From Kitasatospora azatica KCTC 9699 (GTDB lineage: Bacteria; Actinomycetota; Actinomycetes; Streptomycetales; Streptomycetaceae): a stretch of DNA of 64,000 nucleotides. Each line of letters begins with the position of its first letter. The first letter of the stretch is position 1. The translations under genes were made by a program, and so were the position numbers. Positions 26,613 through 34,418 of this stretch are shown here, piece by piece. The DNA lies in the NCBI RefSeq assembly GCF_000744785.1, contig NZ_JQMO01000003.1, forward strand, positions 4,216,001-4,280,000, given 5' to 3'. Under the pieces are notes generated by a model. That model was given only the letters and a program-made list of their open reading frames with translations, made no database searches and was not told the DNA's origin.

Positions 26613-26641
26613 CCCCCGGGGAGCGGTCGGCTCCCCGGGGG
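26613..26641 (-). terminator. Stem-loop between acpP and fabF
   Basis: 12-bp perfect stem (26613-26624 with 26630-26641) around a 5-base loop, starting 9 bases after the acpP stop. In the middle of an operon this could be a partial terminator or RNA-stabilising hairpin that raises acpP over fabF expression; that role is inference. Confidence 0.7.
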
Positions 26642-26649
26642 AGGGTGCA

Positions 26650-26892
26650 TCAGCTGTTGGCGAGGATGTAGTCCACCGCGTCGCCGACGGTCTTCAGGTT
26701 CTTGACCTCGTCGTCCGGGATCTTGACGTCGAAGCGCTCCTCAGCAGCCACGACGACCTCGACCATGGACAGCGAGTCGACGTCCAGGTCGTCGGTGAAG
26801 GACTTGTCGGACTCGACGTCCTCGGTCGGGATCCCGGCGATCTCGTTGACGATCTCAGCGAGACCTTCCAGGATCTCTTCCTTGCTAGCCAT
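26650..26892 (-). CDS. acpP: Acyl carrier protein
   Basis: Carries growing acyl chains on a phosphopantetheine arm in type II fatty-acid synthesis. An 80-residue acidic helical protein with the attachment serine Ser40 in DLDVDSLSMVEVV. The length and the sequence MASKEEILEGLAEIVNEIAGI are those of a primary-metabolism ACP rather than a polyketide ACP, and the position between fabH and fabF settles it. Confidence 0.96.
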   Translation of the reverse strand: MASKEEILEGLAEIVNEIAGIPTEDVESDKSFTDDLDVDSLSMVEVVVAAEERFDVKIPDDEVKNLKTVGDAVDYILANS

Positions 26893-26974
26893 CTTGGCTG
26901 CTCCTCATCGGTGATTGCCGGCGCCCCGCGGAGTGCGCGGCGCCTGTTGACGGTACGTAAGGCGCTTTTGGTGC

Positions 26975-28009
26975 CTAAGGGAGGGTAACGACTGCCGCGG
27001 CGTAGACCAGACCCGCCCCGAACCCGATGATCAGGGCGAGGTCTCCGCTCTTGGCCTCACCGCTCTCCAGCATCCGCTCCATGGCCAGCGGAATGGAGGC
27101 CGCGGAGGTGTTGCCGGTCTCGGCGATGTCGCGGGCGACCGGCACCGAGTCGGGCAGCTTGAGGGCCTTGATCATGGCATCGGTGATCCGCATGTTGGCC
27201 TGGTGCGGGATGAACGCGCCGAGCTGGTCGGCGGTGATCCCGGCCGCGTCCAGGGCCTGCTGGGCCACCTTGGCCATCTCCCAGACCGCCCAGCGGAAGA
27301 CCGGCTGGCCGTCCATCCGCAGGGCGGGCCACTTGATCTCCGCGCCCGGGCCGTTGACGGCGTCGGGCTTGGCGAAGGCGGTGTCCCAGGCCTCGGTCTG
27401 GGTGATGACGTCCTTCTGCGAGGCGTCCGAACCCCAGATCACCTTGCCGATGCCGGGCGTGTCGGACGGGCCGACGACGGCCGCGCCGGCGCCGTCGCCG
27501 AAGATGAAGGCGGTGGAGCGGTCGCTCTTGTCGGTCAGGTCACTGAGCCGCTCGACGCCGATCACCAGCACGTACTCGGCGCTGCCGCCGCGGATCATGC
27601 CGTCGGCCAGGCTCAGGCCGTAGCCGAAGCCGGCGCAGGCGGCCGAGATGTCGAAGGCCGGCGCGGTGCCGCAGCCGAGCCGCAGCGCGATCTCGGTGGC
27701 GATCGCCGGGGTCTGCTTGAAGTGCGAGACGGTGGCCACGATCACGCCGCCGATCTGCGCCGGATCGATGCCCGCCTGCGCGATCGCCTTGCCGGCGGCC
27801 TGCACCGACATCTCGGAGACGGTCTCCTCGGGGCCGGCCCAGCGCCGCTCGGTGATGCCGCTGCGGGTGCGGATCCACTCGTCCGAGGACTCGATCCAGG
27901 TGAGCACCTCGGAGTTGGGGATCACCCGGACCGGGCGGTACCCGCCGACACCGTGGATGCGGGAGTAGGAGGCGCCGCCGGCGGGGCGGATCTGCGGTGC
28001 TTCGGTCAT
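26975..28009 (-). CDS. fabH: 3-oxoacyl-ACP synthase III (KAS III)
   Basis: Condenses a starter acyl-CoA with malonyl-ACP, setting straight or branched chain type. The 344-residue protein has the full triad: Cys125 in ISAACAGFGYG, His in IPHQANMRI and Asn in ETGNTSAASIPLAM. GVERLSDLTDKSDRSTAFIFGDGAGA is the usual core. The ATG overlaps the fabD stop by 4 bases, so the two are coupled. In streptomycetes this enzyme accepts branched starters, which is family knowledge rather than something visible here. Confidence 0.95.
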   Translation of the reverse strand: MTEAPQIRPAGGASYSRIHGVGGYRPVRVIPNSEVLTWIESSDEWIRTRSGITERRWAGPEETVSEMSVQAAGKAIAQAGIDPAQIGGVIVATVSHFKQTPAIATEIALRLGCGTAPAFDISAACAGFGYGLSLADGMIRGGSAEYVLVIGVERLSDLTDKSDRSTAFIFGDGAGAAVVGPSDTPGIGKVIWGSDASQKDVITQTEAWDTAFAKPDAVNGPGAEIKWPALRMDGQPVFRWAVWEMAKVAQQALDAAGITADQLGAFIPHQANMRITDAMIKALKLPDSVPVARDIAETGNTSAASIPLAMERMLESGEAKSGDLALIIGFGAGLVYAAAVVTLP

Positions 28010-28950
28010 GCGGCGTTCTCCTCACCGGTGTGCTCGGCCACCAGCTCACGGGCCTTCTCGAGGTCGGCCGGGGTCTTCAGGGCGAACGTGGCGATGCCCT
28101 TGACGTTGCGCTTGAGCAGGCCGGTCAGGGTGCCAGCCGGTGCCACCTCGATCACGCAGGTGGCGCCCAGCTGCTGGATGGTCTCCATGCACAGGTCCCA
28201 GCGGACCGGGTTGGAGACCTGCGAGACCAGGCGGGCCAGCACCTCGGCGCCGGACTGCACGACCTCGCCGTCCTTGTTGGAGACGTACCCGACCGACGGG
28301 TCCGCCACCGTGAGGGTCGGGGCCAGCTCGGCCAGCCGCTTGACGCCCGGCTCCATGTGGTGGGTGTGGAAGGCACCGGCCACCTTGAGCGGGATCAGCT
28401 TGGCCCGTCCCGGCGGGTCGGCCTTCAGCGCCGCCAGCTGGTCCAGGGTGCCGGCCGCGACGATCTGGCCGCCGCCGTTGTTGTTCGCGGCGGTCAGGCC
28501 CAGCTCGGCCAGCTTGGCCGCGACCTCCTCCGGCTCGCCGCCGAGCAGGGCGGTCATGCCGGTCTCGGTGACGGCGGCGGCCTCGGCCATCGCGCGGCCG
28601 CGCTCACGGACGAAGGTCAGGGCGTCGGTGGCGCCCAGCACCCCGGCGAGAGCCGCGGCGGTGATCTCACCGACGCTGTGGCCGGCCACGGCGCCGACCA
28701 GCTTGCGGACCGCCTCCTCCTCGGGCAGCAGCGCGCGAGTGGTGACCAGGCCGGCGGCGACCAGCAGCGGCTGGGCGACGGCGGTGTCCTTGATCTCCTC
28801 CTCGGAGGCCTCGGTCCCGTAGTGCACCAGATCGATCCCGGCCACCTCGGACCAGCCGCGCAGCTGGTCGGCAACGCCGTCCAGCTCGAGCCAGGGGCTG
28901 AGGAATCCGGGAGTCTGGGCACCCTGTCCAGGGGCGACGATAACGAGCAC
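28006..28950 (-). CDS. fabD: Malonyl-CoA:ACP transacylase
   Basis: Loads malonyl groups onto ACP; in streptomycetes it can also serve polyketide synthases. The 314-residue protein has the nucleophile Ser92 in AGHSVGEITAAAL, the conserved Arg in FVRERGRAMAEAA and the His in VAGAFHTHHMEPG. The start is GTG. It is the first gene of the fab operon, lying 95 bp downstream of fasR, with a probable FasR site in that gap. Confidence 0.95.
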   Translation of the reverse strand: MLVIVAPGQGAQTPGFLSPWLELDGVADQLRGWSEVAGIDLVHYGTEASEEEIKDTAVAQPLLVAAGLVTTRALLPEEEAVRKLVGAVAGHSVGEITAAALAGVLGATDALTFVRERGRAMAEAAAVTETGMTALLGGEPEEVAAKLAELGLTAANNNGGGQIVAAGTLDQLAALKADPPGRAKLIPLKVAGAFHTHHMEPGVKRLAELAPTLTVADPSVGYVSNKDGEVVQSGAEVLARLVSQVSNPVRWDLCMETIQQLGATCVIEVAPAGTLTGLLKRNVKGIATFALKTPADLEKARELVAEHTGEENAA

Positions 28951-29019
28951 GGTTCAACCCTCTCTCGCCAGGCGCCCGTGGGCGGGTAGGCGACGGTAAC
29001 GAAGAAAAGCAGCGCGGAT

Positions 29020-29034
29020 TGTGGAGTCTCTACA
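29020..29034. promoter_or_regulatory. Candidate FasR binding site upstream of fabD
   Basis: TGTGGAGTCTCTACA is an inverted repeat with 7-base arms, one mismatch and a single central base, inside the fasR-fabD gap. FasR is known to activate fabD in Streptomyces coelicolor from an inverted repeat in this gap; that this exact sequence is the site is inference. Confidence 0.5.
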
Positions 29035-29045
29035 GGATGACCGAA

Positions 29046-30365
29046 TCAGTCCGAGGTCGACTCGAGCCTGCCCAGAGCCAGCGCGATGCGGAGCGTGAAC
29101 GCCGAACGCACGTCCGACGGAGCGTAGCCCGTGACGTCTGTCACACGACGCAGCCGGTAGCGCACGGTGTTCGGGTGGACGAAAAGCATCCGGGCCGCGC
29201 CCTCGAGCGAGGAAGCCTGCTCCAGGTAGACACTCAGCGTCTCCAGGAGTGCCGAGCCGGCCTCGTCCAGCGGTGTGTAGATCTCCTCCACCAACTGACG
29301 TCGTGCCACCTGATCACCCGCCAGCGCGCGCTCGGGCAGCAGGTCGTCGGCCAGCACCGGGCGCGGGGCGTCCGGCCAGGCCGCGCAGGCCTTCAACCCG
29401 GCCGCCGCGGCATGGGCCGAGCGGGTGGCCGAGAGCAGGTCGCCCACCGTCGGGCCGACCACCACCGGGCCGGGAGCGAACTGCCCGATCAGCGCGCGGG
29501 CGGCGTGCACCGGCTCCTTGTCGCCGCCGACCACCACCACCAGCCGCTTGCCCAGCACCCCGGTCAGCACGTGCAGCCGGGCGTACCTGGCGGCCCGGCG
29601 GATCGCCTCCACCACCGCCTCGCTGTCCCCGTCCGGGGCGCTGCCCATCACCACCCGCACCTGGCTGGGCTGACCCCAGCCGAGCGCGGCGGCCCGGGAC
29701 AGCACGCCCTCGTCGGCATCGCCGGAGAGCAGCGAGTTCACCACCAGGGCCTCGAGCCGGGCGTCCCAGGCACCGCGGGCCTCCGCCGCCTGGGCGTAGA
29801 CCTGGGCGGTGGCGAAGGCGATCTCGCGGGCGTAGACGAGCACCGACTCGCGCATCCCGTCCTCGTCGCCGGGCGCCGCGACCTCCGGGATCGCCTCCTC
29901 CATCACCTCGATGGTGGTGCGGATCAGCTCCACGGTCTGGCGCAGCGTGATCGCCCGGGTGAGCTCCTTCGGCGCGGTGCCGAACACGTCGGTGCTGATC
30001 GCCTGCGGGGCCTCCGGGTGGCGGTACCACTCGGTGAAGGCGGCGATACCGGCCTGGGCGACCAGGCCGATCCAGGAACGGTGCTCGGGCGGCATCCGCC
30101 GGTACCAGCCGAGCTGGTCGTCCATCCGGGCGATGGCCGCAGTGGCCAGCTTCCCGGCCGACTTCTCCAGCCGCCGGAGGGTGGCGGCGCGCAGTTCGAC
30201 GCGCTCGGCCGCCAGGCGGCGCTCCACGGCGGTCCCACCGGAGGAGGCGCTCTGTCTCACGGCACGCTTCGCCCGGGGCCGCTGGTCCGGCTTCGCGGCA
30301 GCGGGCCGGTGCGTTGCCGGCTTCTCGTCGGCTGGCTTCTCGGAGGCATCTGAGGGGTCTGGCAC
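29046..30365 (-). CDS. fasR: FasR, PucR-type activator of fatty-acid synthesis
   Basis: DNA-binding activator of the fab operon in streptomycetes. The 439-residue protein has a disordered Lys/Pro/Ala-rich start, a central helical and GGDEF-like sensor region, and the C-terminal PucR helix-turn-helix: LLETLSVYLEQASSLEGAARMLFVHPNTVRYRLRRVTDVTG (about 375-415). Identification rests on that domain and on the order fasR-fabD-fabH-acpP-fabF. Malonyl-CoA or acyl intermediates are plausible effectors. The start could be later than 30365 because the first 45 residues are low-complexity. Confidence 0.92.
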   Translation of the reverse strand: MPDPSDASEKPADEKPATHRPAAAKPDQRPRAKRAVRQSASSGGTAVERRLAAERVELRAATLRRLEKSAGKLATAAIARMDDQLGWYRRMPPEHRSWIGLVAQAGIAAFTEWYRHPEAPQAISTDVFGTAPKELTRAITLRQTVELIRTTIEVMEEAIPEVAAPGDEDGMRESVLVYAREIAFATAQVYAQAAEARGAWDARLEALVVNSLLSGDADEGVLSRAAALGWGQPSQVRVVMGSAPDGDSEAVVEAIRRAARYARLHVLTGVLGKRLVVVVGGDKEPVHAARALIGQFAPGPVVVGPTVGDLLSATRSAHAAAAGLKACAAWPDAPRPVLADDLLPERALAGDQVARRQLVEEIYTPLDEAGSALLETLSVYLEQASSLEGAARMLFVHPNTVRYRLRRVTDVTGYAPSDVRSAFTLRIALALGRLESTSD

Positions 30366-30435
30366 AGGGACAAGACTGCCTCACCGCGCGCCGGGTTCGC
30401 GCCCGCCCCCCGTTCGCACCGCTACGGTGTGGCAA

Positions 30436-31209
30436 GTGACCGACCCCGCGCGCCCCCGGGCCGACCTGCGCCGTACCGCCGAACGCTATACCTCGGAGCC
30501 GACCGCCGGGGTGCTGACGCGACACGCCTTCTCGTTCTCCGGGCACTACGACCCGAAGAACATCCACTTCGCCGCCCTGCAGGCCTGCAACGAGGAGACG
30601 CTGGCCCCCGGCGCCGGCTTCGACGAGCACCGCCACCGGGACACCGAGATCCTCACCTGGGTCCTGGAGGGCGCCCTGGCCCACCGTGACACCGACGGCC
30701 ACGCGGGGGTGGTGCGCCCCGGCATGGTGCAGCACCTGAGCGCCGGGCGCGGGGTCTCGCACACCGAACGCAACGTCGGCGGGTCCGACGTCCCGGTCCG
30801 GTTCGTGCAGATGTGGCTGCAGCCGGACGTCTTCGGGACGGAACCCTCGTACGGGCTGCGCCGGGTGACCCCCGCCGCCGACGGCCTGACCCTGCTCGCC
30901 TCCGGCATGGAGCGGGACACCGCCTCCGAGGCACTGCGGCTGCGCCGCTCGGACGCGGCGCTCTGGCTGGTCAGCGCCGGCCCCTGGACGGCCCTGCCCG
31001 ACCTGCCCGAAGCCCCTTACCGCTACGCCCATCTGACCGCGGGTTCGCTCGGCTACCGCACCATCCCCGGGCCGCGCGGCGTGGGCCGCTCACTGGAGCC
31101 CGGGGACAGCGTGCGGATCACCGGCGAGGCCTTCGCCGCCCCGGTGGCCGGGGAGGCCGGGGCGGAGCTGCTGCTGTGGGAGATGCACTCGGGGCTCAAG
31201 CTGGGGTGA
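30436..31209 (+). CDS. Pirin-family bicupin protein
   Basis: Iron-binding cupin protein; bacterial pirins have been linked to quercetin-type dioxygenation or to control of enzyme partners. The 257-residue product has the N-terminal TRHAFSFSGHYDPKNIHF and the metal-binding cupin motif GFDEHRHRDTEILTWVLEG, then GRGVSHTERNVG carrying a further His/Glu. The second cupin half lacks clear ligands, as in the family. GTG at 30436 is chosen; GTG at 30427 is in frame. It is divergent from fasR and followed by a strong terminator. Confidence 0.87.
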   Translation: MTDPARPRADLRRTAERYTSEPTAGVLTRHAFSFSGHYDPKNIHFAALQACNEETLAPGAGFDEHRHRDTEILTWVLEGALAHRDTDGHAGVVRPGMVQHLSAGRGVSHTERNVGGSDVPVRFVQMWLQPDVFGTEPSYGLRRVTPAADGLTLLASGMERDTASEALRLRRSDAALWLVSAGPWTALPDLPEAPYRYAHLTAGSLGYRTIPGPRGVGRSLEPGDSVRITGEAFAAPVAGEAGAELLLWEMHSGLKLG

Positions 31210-31224
31210 GCGGGGAGGGGCACG

Positions 31225-31263
31225 GGTGCGGCCGAAGCCAGGGCAACCGGCTTCGGCCGCACC
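31225..31263 (+). terminator. Stem-loop after the pirin gene
   Basis: 15-bp perfect stem (31225-31239 with 31249-31263), 9-base loop, followed by GTTTTCG, one of the few terminators here with a short T-run. A second, weaker hairpin (GGACGGAAC at 31292 with GTTCCGTCC at 31313) follows. Confidence 0.85.
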
Positions 31264-31550
31264 GTTTTCGAGGCAGCGGTGTGTCAGGACTGGACGGAAC
31301 GGTCCAGGGCCGGTTCCGTCCAGCGGAACCCCCTTCCACCACCTCTGAGCTGCGAGGAAAGTAGAGCTCGTCGACGGGGGCAACACCCCGCGGACACCGG
31401 CCCAAAGGCCCGGACCACACCGACCGCTGCTCCTGCAGGGCAGCCGTCGCGGACGGCGCCGCCTCTCGAACTTCCGGCCGTTCAGGCCGCTCGCACGACC
31501 TCCACCACCCGAACGGCGCCGCCGCGTGCCGCCATGTCAGGAGCACAGCC

Positions 31551-32957
31551 ATGTCTGCCTCGAAGCCCTCCCGCCTCCTCAAGGCCGCACTCGCCGCCGC
31601 CGTCCTGGGCTCAACCGTCTTGACTGTCACCGCCGGTAGCGCCTCCGCCAGCGTCGGCACCAGCATCGTCAGCATCGCCTCCGCGAACCTCGGAAACGGT
31701 GCGACGAGTCTGAACAGCGCGGGTGGCTACGGCTACTACAACAGCGCCAACGAGAACTGGTGCGCCGACTTCGCGAAGTGGGTGTGGGCGCAGGACGGCG
31801 TCAATGTCACCGGCCTCACCGCCGCCGCGGGCAGCTTCCCGAACTACGGTTCGGGGATGCACCAGTCGCCCAAGGTCGGTGACGCTGCGGTCTTCGAGTT
31901 CAACGGCGTCGACTGGGCCTCCCACGTCTCGATCGTGACCTCCGTCAACCCCGACGGCACCGTGAGCACCATTGGCGGGAACCAGGGAGCCGGCGTGGTC
32001 AGCGCCGGCGTCATCTCGTCCAGCGGCTACTACGGCTCCAAGCACGTCAGTGGCTACGTGAGCCCGGTCGGTGGACGCGACTTCACTGCGCAGGTGAATG
32101 TCCAGCTGGACATCGTGGGTGCGGACGGTGCGCAGTACAGCCAGTTCGGGAACTACGGCGCGGGGGCGTTCAACCCGGGGTGGACGAATGTGGGCGGTGC
32201 GTCGATCACGAAGATCACCAGTGTGAACGTGGGTGGTGATCTGGTGCACTTCTACGCGGTGGCGGGTGGGCGGGTCTTCGGGCAGGACCACATTCCGTCG
32301 CAGAACCGGTGGACCGGTTGGGCGGAGATCCCCGGTGGCGCGTCGAGTGTGAAGGACATCGCGGCGAGTGCGAACGGCAACAACGTGATCCTGTCGATCA
32401 TCGGTGGGGACGGGGTGCTGTACACGCAGTACGGCAACTACGACCAGGGCCACTTCGACCAGAGCTGGACCACCCGCAACGGCGCGAACCTGACCAGCAT
32501 CACTTCGGTGACCGGGAACAGCAACACGATCCGGATCTACGCGGTGGGCTACGGCGGCCGTGTCTACGGCGAGGACTTCACCCTGTCCAGCAACAGTGTC
32601 GGCGGCTGGGGCGAGGTCCCGGGCGGTGCGCTGGGTGTGAAGGACATCGCGGCGAGCATGACCGGCAACAACGTCATCATCTCGATCGCCGGCGCCGACG
32701 GGGTGCTGTACACCCAGTACGCCAACTACGACCAGGGCCACTTCGACGCCAACTGGACCACCCGCAACGGCGCGAACCTGACCAACCTCACCACGGTCAA
32801 CGGTGACAGCAACACCATCCACATCTACGCGATCGGCGCCGGTGGCCACGTGTACGGCGAGGACTTCACGCTGTCGAGCAACAGCGTCGGCGGCTGGGGC
32901 GAGATCCCCGGTGGCGCGGTCGGGGCCAAGGACATCACCGCCTCCAACTCCAACTGA
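31551..32957 (+). CDS. Secreted CHAP-domain peptidoglycan hydrolase with three-repeat propeller-like domain
   Basis: Predicted cell-wall amidase/endopeptidase. Residues 1-34 are a signal peptide (LLKAALAAAVLGSTVLTVTAG, cleavage near SASA). The CHAP domain follows with catalytic Cys71 in NENWCADFAKWVW and His125 in DWASHVSIVT. From about residue 185 come three repeats of about 95 residues, each made of two about 47-residue halves (DGVLYTQYGNYDQGHF and IYAVGYGGRVYGEDF types), suggesting a tachylectin/tectonin-like beta-propeller for sugar or wall binding. The repeat part is nearly identical in DNA to that of the next gene. AGGAG lies 7 bases before the ATG. Confidence 0.85.
   Translation: MSASKPSRLLKAALAAAVLGSTVLTVTAGSASASVGTSIVSIASANLGNGATSLNSAGGYGYYNSANENWCADFAKWVWAQDGVNVTGLTAAAGSFPNYGSGMHQSPKVGDAAVFEFNGVDWASHVSIVTSVNPDGTVSTIGGNQGAGVVSAGVISSSGYYGSKHVSGYVSPVGGRDFTAQVNVQLDIVGADGAQYSQFGNYGAGAFNPGWTNVGGASITKITSVNVGGDLVHFYAVAGGRVFGQDHIPSQNRWTGWAEIPGGASSVKDIAASANGNNVILSIIGGDGVLYTQYGNYDQGHFDQSWTTRNGANLTSITSVTGNSNTIRIYAVGYGGRVYGEDFTLSSNSVGGWGEVPGGALGVKDIAASMTGNNVIISIAGADGVLYTQYANYDQGHFDANWTTRNGANLTNLTTVNGDSNTIHIYAIGAGGHVYGEDFTLSSNSVGGWGEIPGGAVGAKDITASNSN
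32108..32957 (+). repeat. 850-bp duplicated segment, copy 1 (propeller-like domain)
   Basis: This segment aligns without gaps to 33454-34303, offset 1346 bases. Over the first about 390 bases I see only about two substitutions, both silent; divergence rises to a few percent toward the 3' end. It encodes the three shared repeats of the CHAP and Rpf-like proteins. Confidence 0.9.
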
Positions 32958-32967
32958 TCGAGGATCG

Positions 32968-32998
32968 GCGCGCCGCGACCCAGCTGGTCGCGGCGCGC
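32968..32998 (+). terminator. Stem-loop between the two secreted hydrolase genes
   Basis: 13-bp perfect stem (32968-32980 with 32986-32998) around CAGCT, 10 bases after the stop of the CHAP gene. It suggests the two hydrolases are separately transcribed in spite of their close spacing. Confidence 0.85.
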
Positions 32999-33046
32999 TG
33001 TTGTCCGCCAACCAGCCTGCTGATCAAAAGATTTGAGGGTATCCCC

Positions 33047-34303
33047 ATGCTCAAGCCCGCTCGCCGGAAGTACTCCCTGGCCCTCGCGGCCGCCTCGCTG
33101 CTCGCGGTCGTCGCGCCGGTCGCCACCGCGGGGACCGCCTCCGCCGCCTCGGTCAGCACCTGGGACAAGGTCGCCCAGTGCGAGAGCAGCGGTGACTGGT
33201 CCATCGTCAGCAGCGGGACACCGACGTACTACGGCGGCCTGCAGTTCAGCGCCAGCACCTGGTCCGCCTACGGCGGCACCCAGTACGCGCCCCAGGCCAA
33301 CCTCGCCACGAAGCAGCAGCAGATACTCATCGGTGAGAAGGCGCTCGCGAGCCAGGGCCAGAGCGCCTGGCCGAAGTGCGGCCCGCTGGCCGGCCTCGGC
33401 GCCGACACCGCCAACCCGTACCCGTCGACCGCCGCGCCCAGCAACGTGCAGTTGGACATCGTGGGTGCGGACGGTGCGCAGTACAGCCAGTTCGGGAACT
33501 ACGGCGCGGGGGCGTTCAACCCGGGGTGGACGAATGTGGGCGGTGCGTCGATCACGAAGATCACCAGTGTGAACGTGGGTGGTGATCTGGTGCACTTCTA
33601 CGCGGTGGCGGGCGGGCGGGTCTTCGGGCAGGACCACATTCCGTCGCAGAACCGGTGGACCGGTTGGGCGGAGATCCCCGGTGGCGCGTCGAGTGTGAAG
33701 GACATCGCGGCGAGCGCGAACGGCAACAACGTGATCCTGTCGATCATCGGTGGGGACGGGGTGCTGTACACGCAGTACGGCAACTACGACCAGGGCCACT
33801 TCGACCAGAGCTGGACCACCCGCAACGGCGCGAACCTGACCAGCATCACCAGCGTCACCGGGAACAGCAACACGATCCGGATCTACGCGGTGGGCTACGG
33901 CGGCCGTGTCTACGGCGAGGACTTCACCCTCTCCAGCAACAGTGTCGGCGGCTGGGGTGAGATCCCGGGCGGTGCGCTGGGTGTGAAGGACATCGCCGGG
34001 AGCATGAACGGCAACAACGTGGTGCTGAGCATCGTGGGTGCCGACGGGGTGCTGTACACCCAGTACGCCAACTACGACCAGGGCCACTTCGACCCGAACT
34101 GGACCACCCGCAACGGTGCCGGCCTGACCAACCTCACCACGGTCAACGGTGACAGCAACACCATCCACATCTACGCGATCGGCGCCGGTGGCCACGTGTA
34201 CGGCGAGGACTTCACGCTGTCGACGAACAACGTCGGCGGCTGGGGCGAGATCCCCGGTGGCGCGGTCGGGGCCAAGGACATCACCGCCTCCAACTCCAAC
34301 TGA
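33047..34303 (+). CDS. Secreted Rpf-like transglycosylase with the same propeller-like domain
   Basis: Predicted muralytic enzyme of the resuscitation-promoting-factor type. After a signal peptide (LALAAASLLAVVAPVATAGT) comes the compact lysozyme-like Rpf domain: WDKVAQCESSGDWSI with catalytic Glu46, YYGGLQFSASTWSAYGG and a closing Cys111 that can pair with Cys45. A Pro-rich linker leads to the three about 95-residue repeats shared with the neighbouring CHAP protein. Rpf enzymes cleave glycan and help spores or dormant cells resume growth in actinobacteria. The RBS GAGGG precedes the ATG. Confidence 0.87.
   Translation: MLKPARRKYSLALAAASLLAVVAPVATAGTASAASVSTWDKVAQCESSGDWSIVSSGTPTYYGGLQFSASTWSAYGGTQYAPQANLATKQQQILIGEKALASQGQSAWPKCGPLAGLGADTANPYPSTAAPSNVQLDIVGADGAQYSQFGNYGAGAFNPGWTNVGGASITKITSVNVGGDLVHFYAVAGGRVFGQDHIPSQNRWTGWAEIPGGASSVKDIAASANGNNVILSIIGGDGVLYTQYGNYDQGHFDQSWTTRNGANLTSITSVTGNSNTIRIYAVGYGGRVYGEDFTLSSNSVGGWGEIPGGALGVKDIAGSMNGNNVVLSIVGADGVLYTQYANYDQGHFDPNWTTRNGAGLTNLTTVNGDSNTIHIYAIGAGGHVYGEDFTLSTNNVGGWGEIPGGAVGAKDITASNSN
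33454..34303 (+). repeat. 850-bp duplicated segment, copy 2 (propeller-like domain)
   Basis: Partner of 32108-32957. The near-identity starts sharply a few codons after the Rpf linker, while the upstream catalytic domains are unrelated, so a domain was copied or is being homogenised by gene conversion. Confidence 0.9.
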
Positions 34304-34361
34304 TCGCGCGAGGCGTCGGCGGGGGCGGCCGCCCTCAAACGCGGCGGACCTGGACTTCGCG

Positions 34362-34397
34362 GCGGCCCGGACGGCCCCAGCGGGGTGTCCGGGCCGC
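34362..34397. terminator. Bidirectional stem-loop between Rpf-like and serine hydrolase genes
   Basis: 11-bp stem (34362-34372 with 34387-34397), 14-base loop, between convergent genes. Confidence 0.65.
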
Positions 34398-34418
34398 TCA
34401 TGATGGGCCGGACAGGCC

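Noticed and set aside
31264..31550. c-di-AMP (ydaO-type) riboswitch leader before the CHAP hydrolase
   Set aside because: Such leaders are common before wall hydrolases in streptomycetes, but I could not find the conserved motifs in this 290-base region; only hairpins of unclear role are seen.
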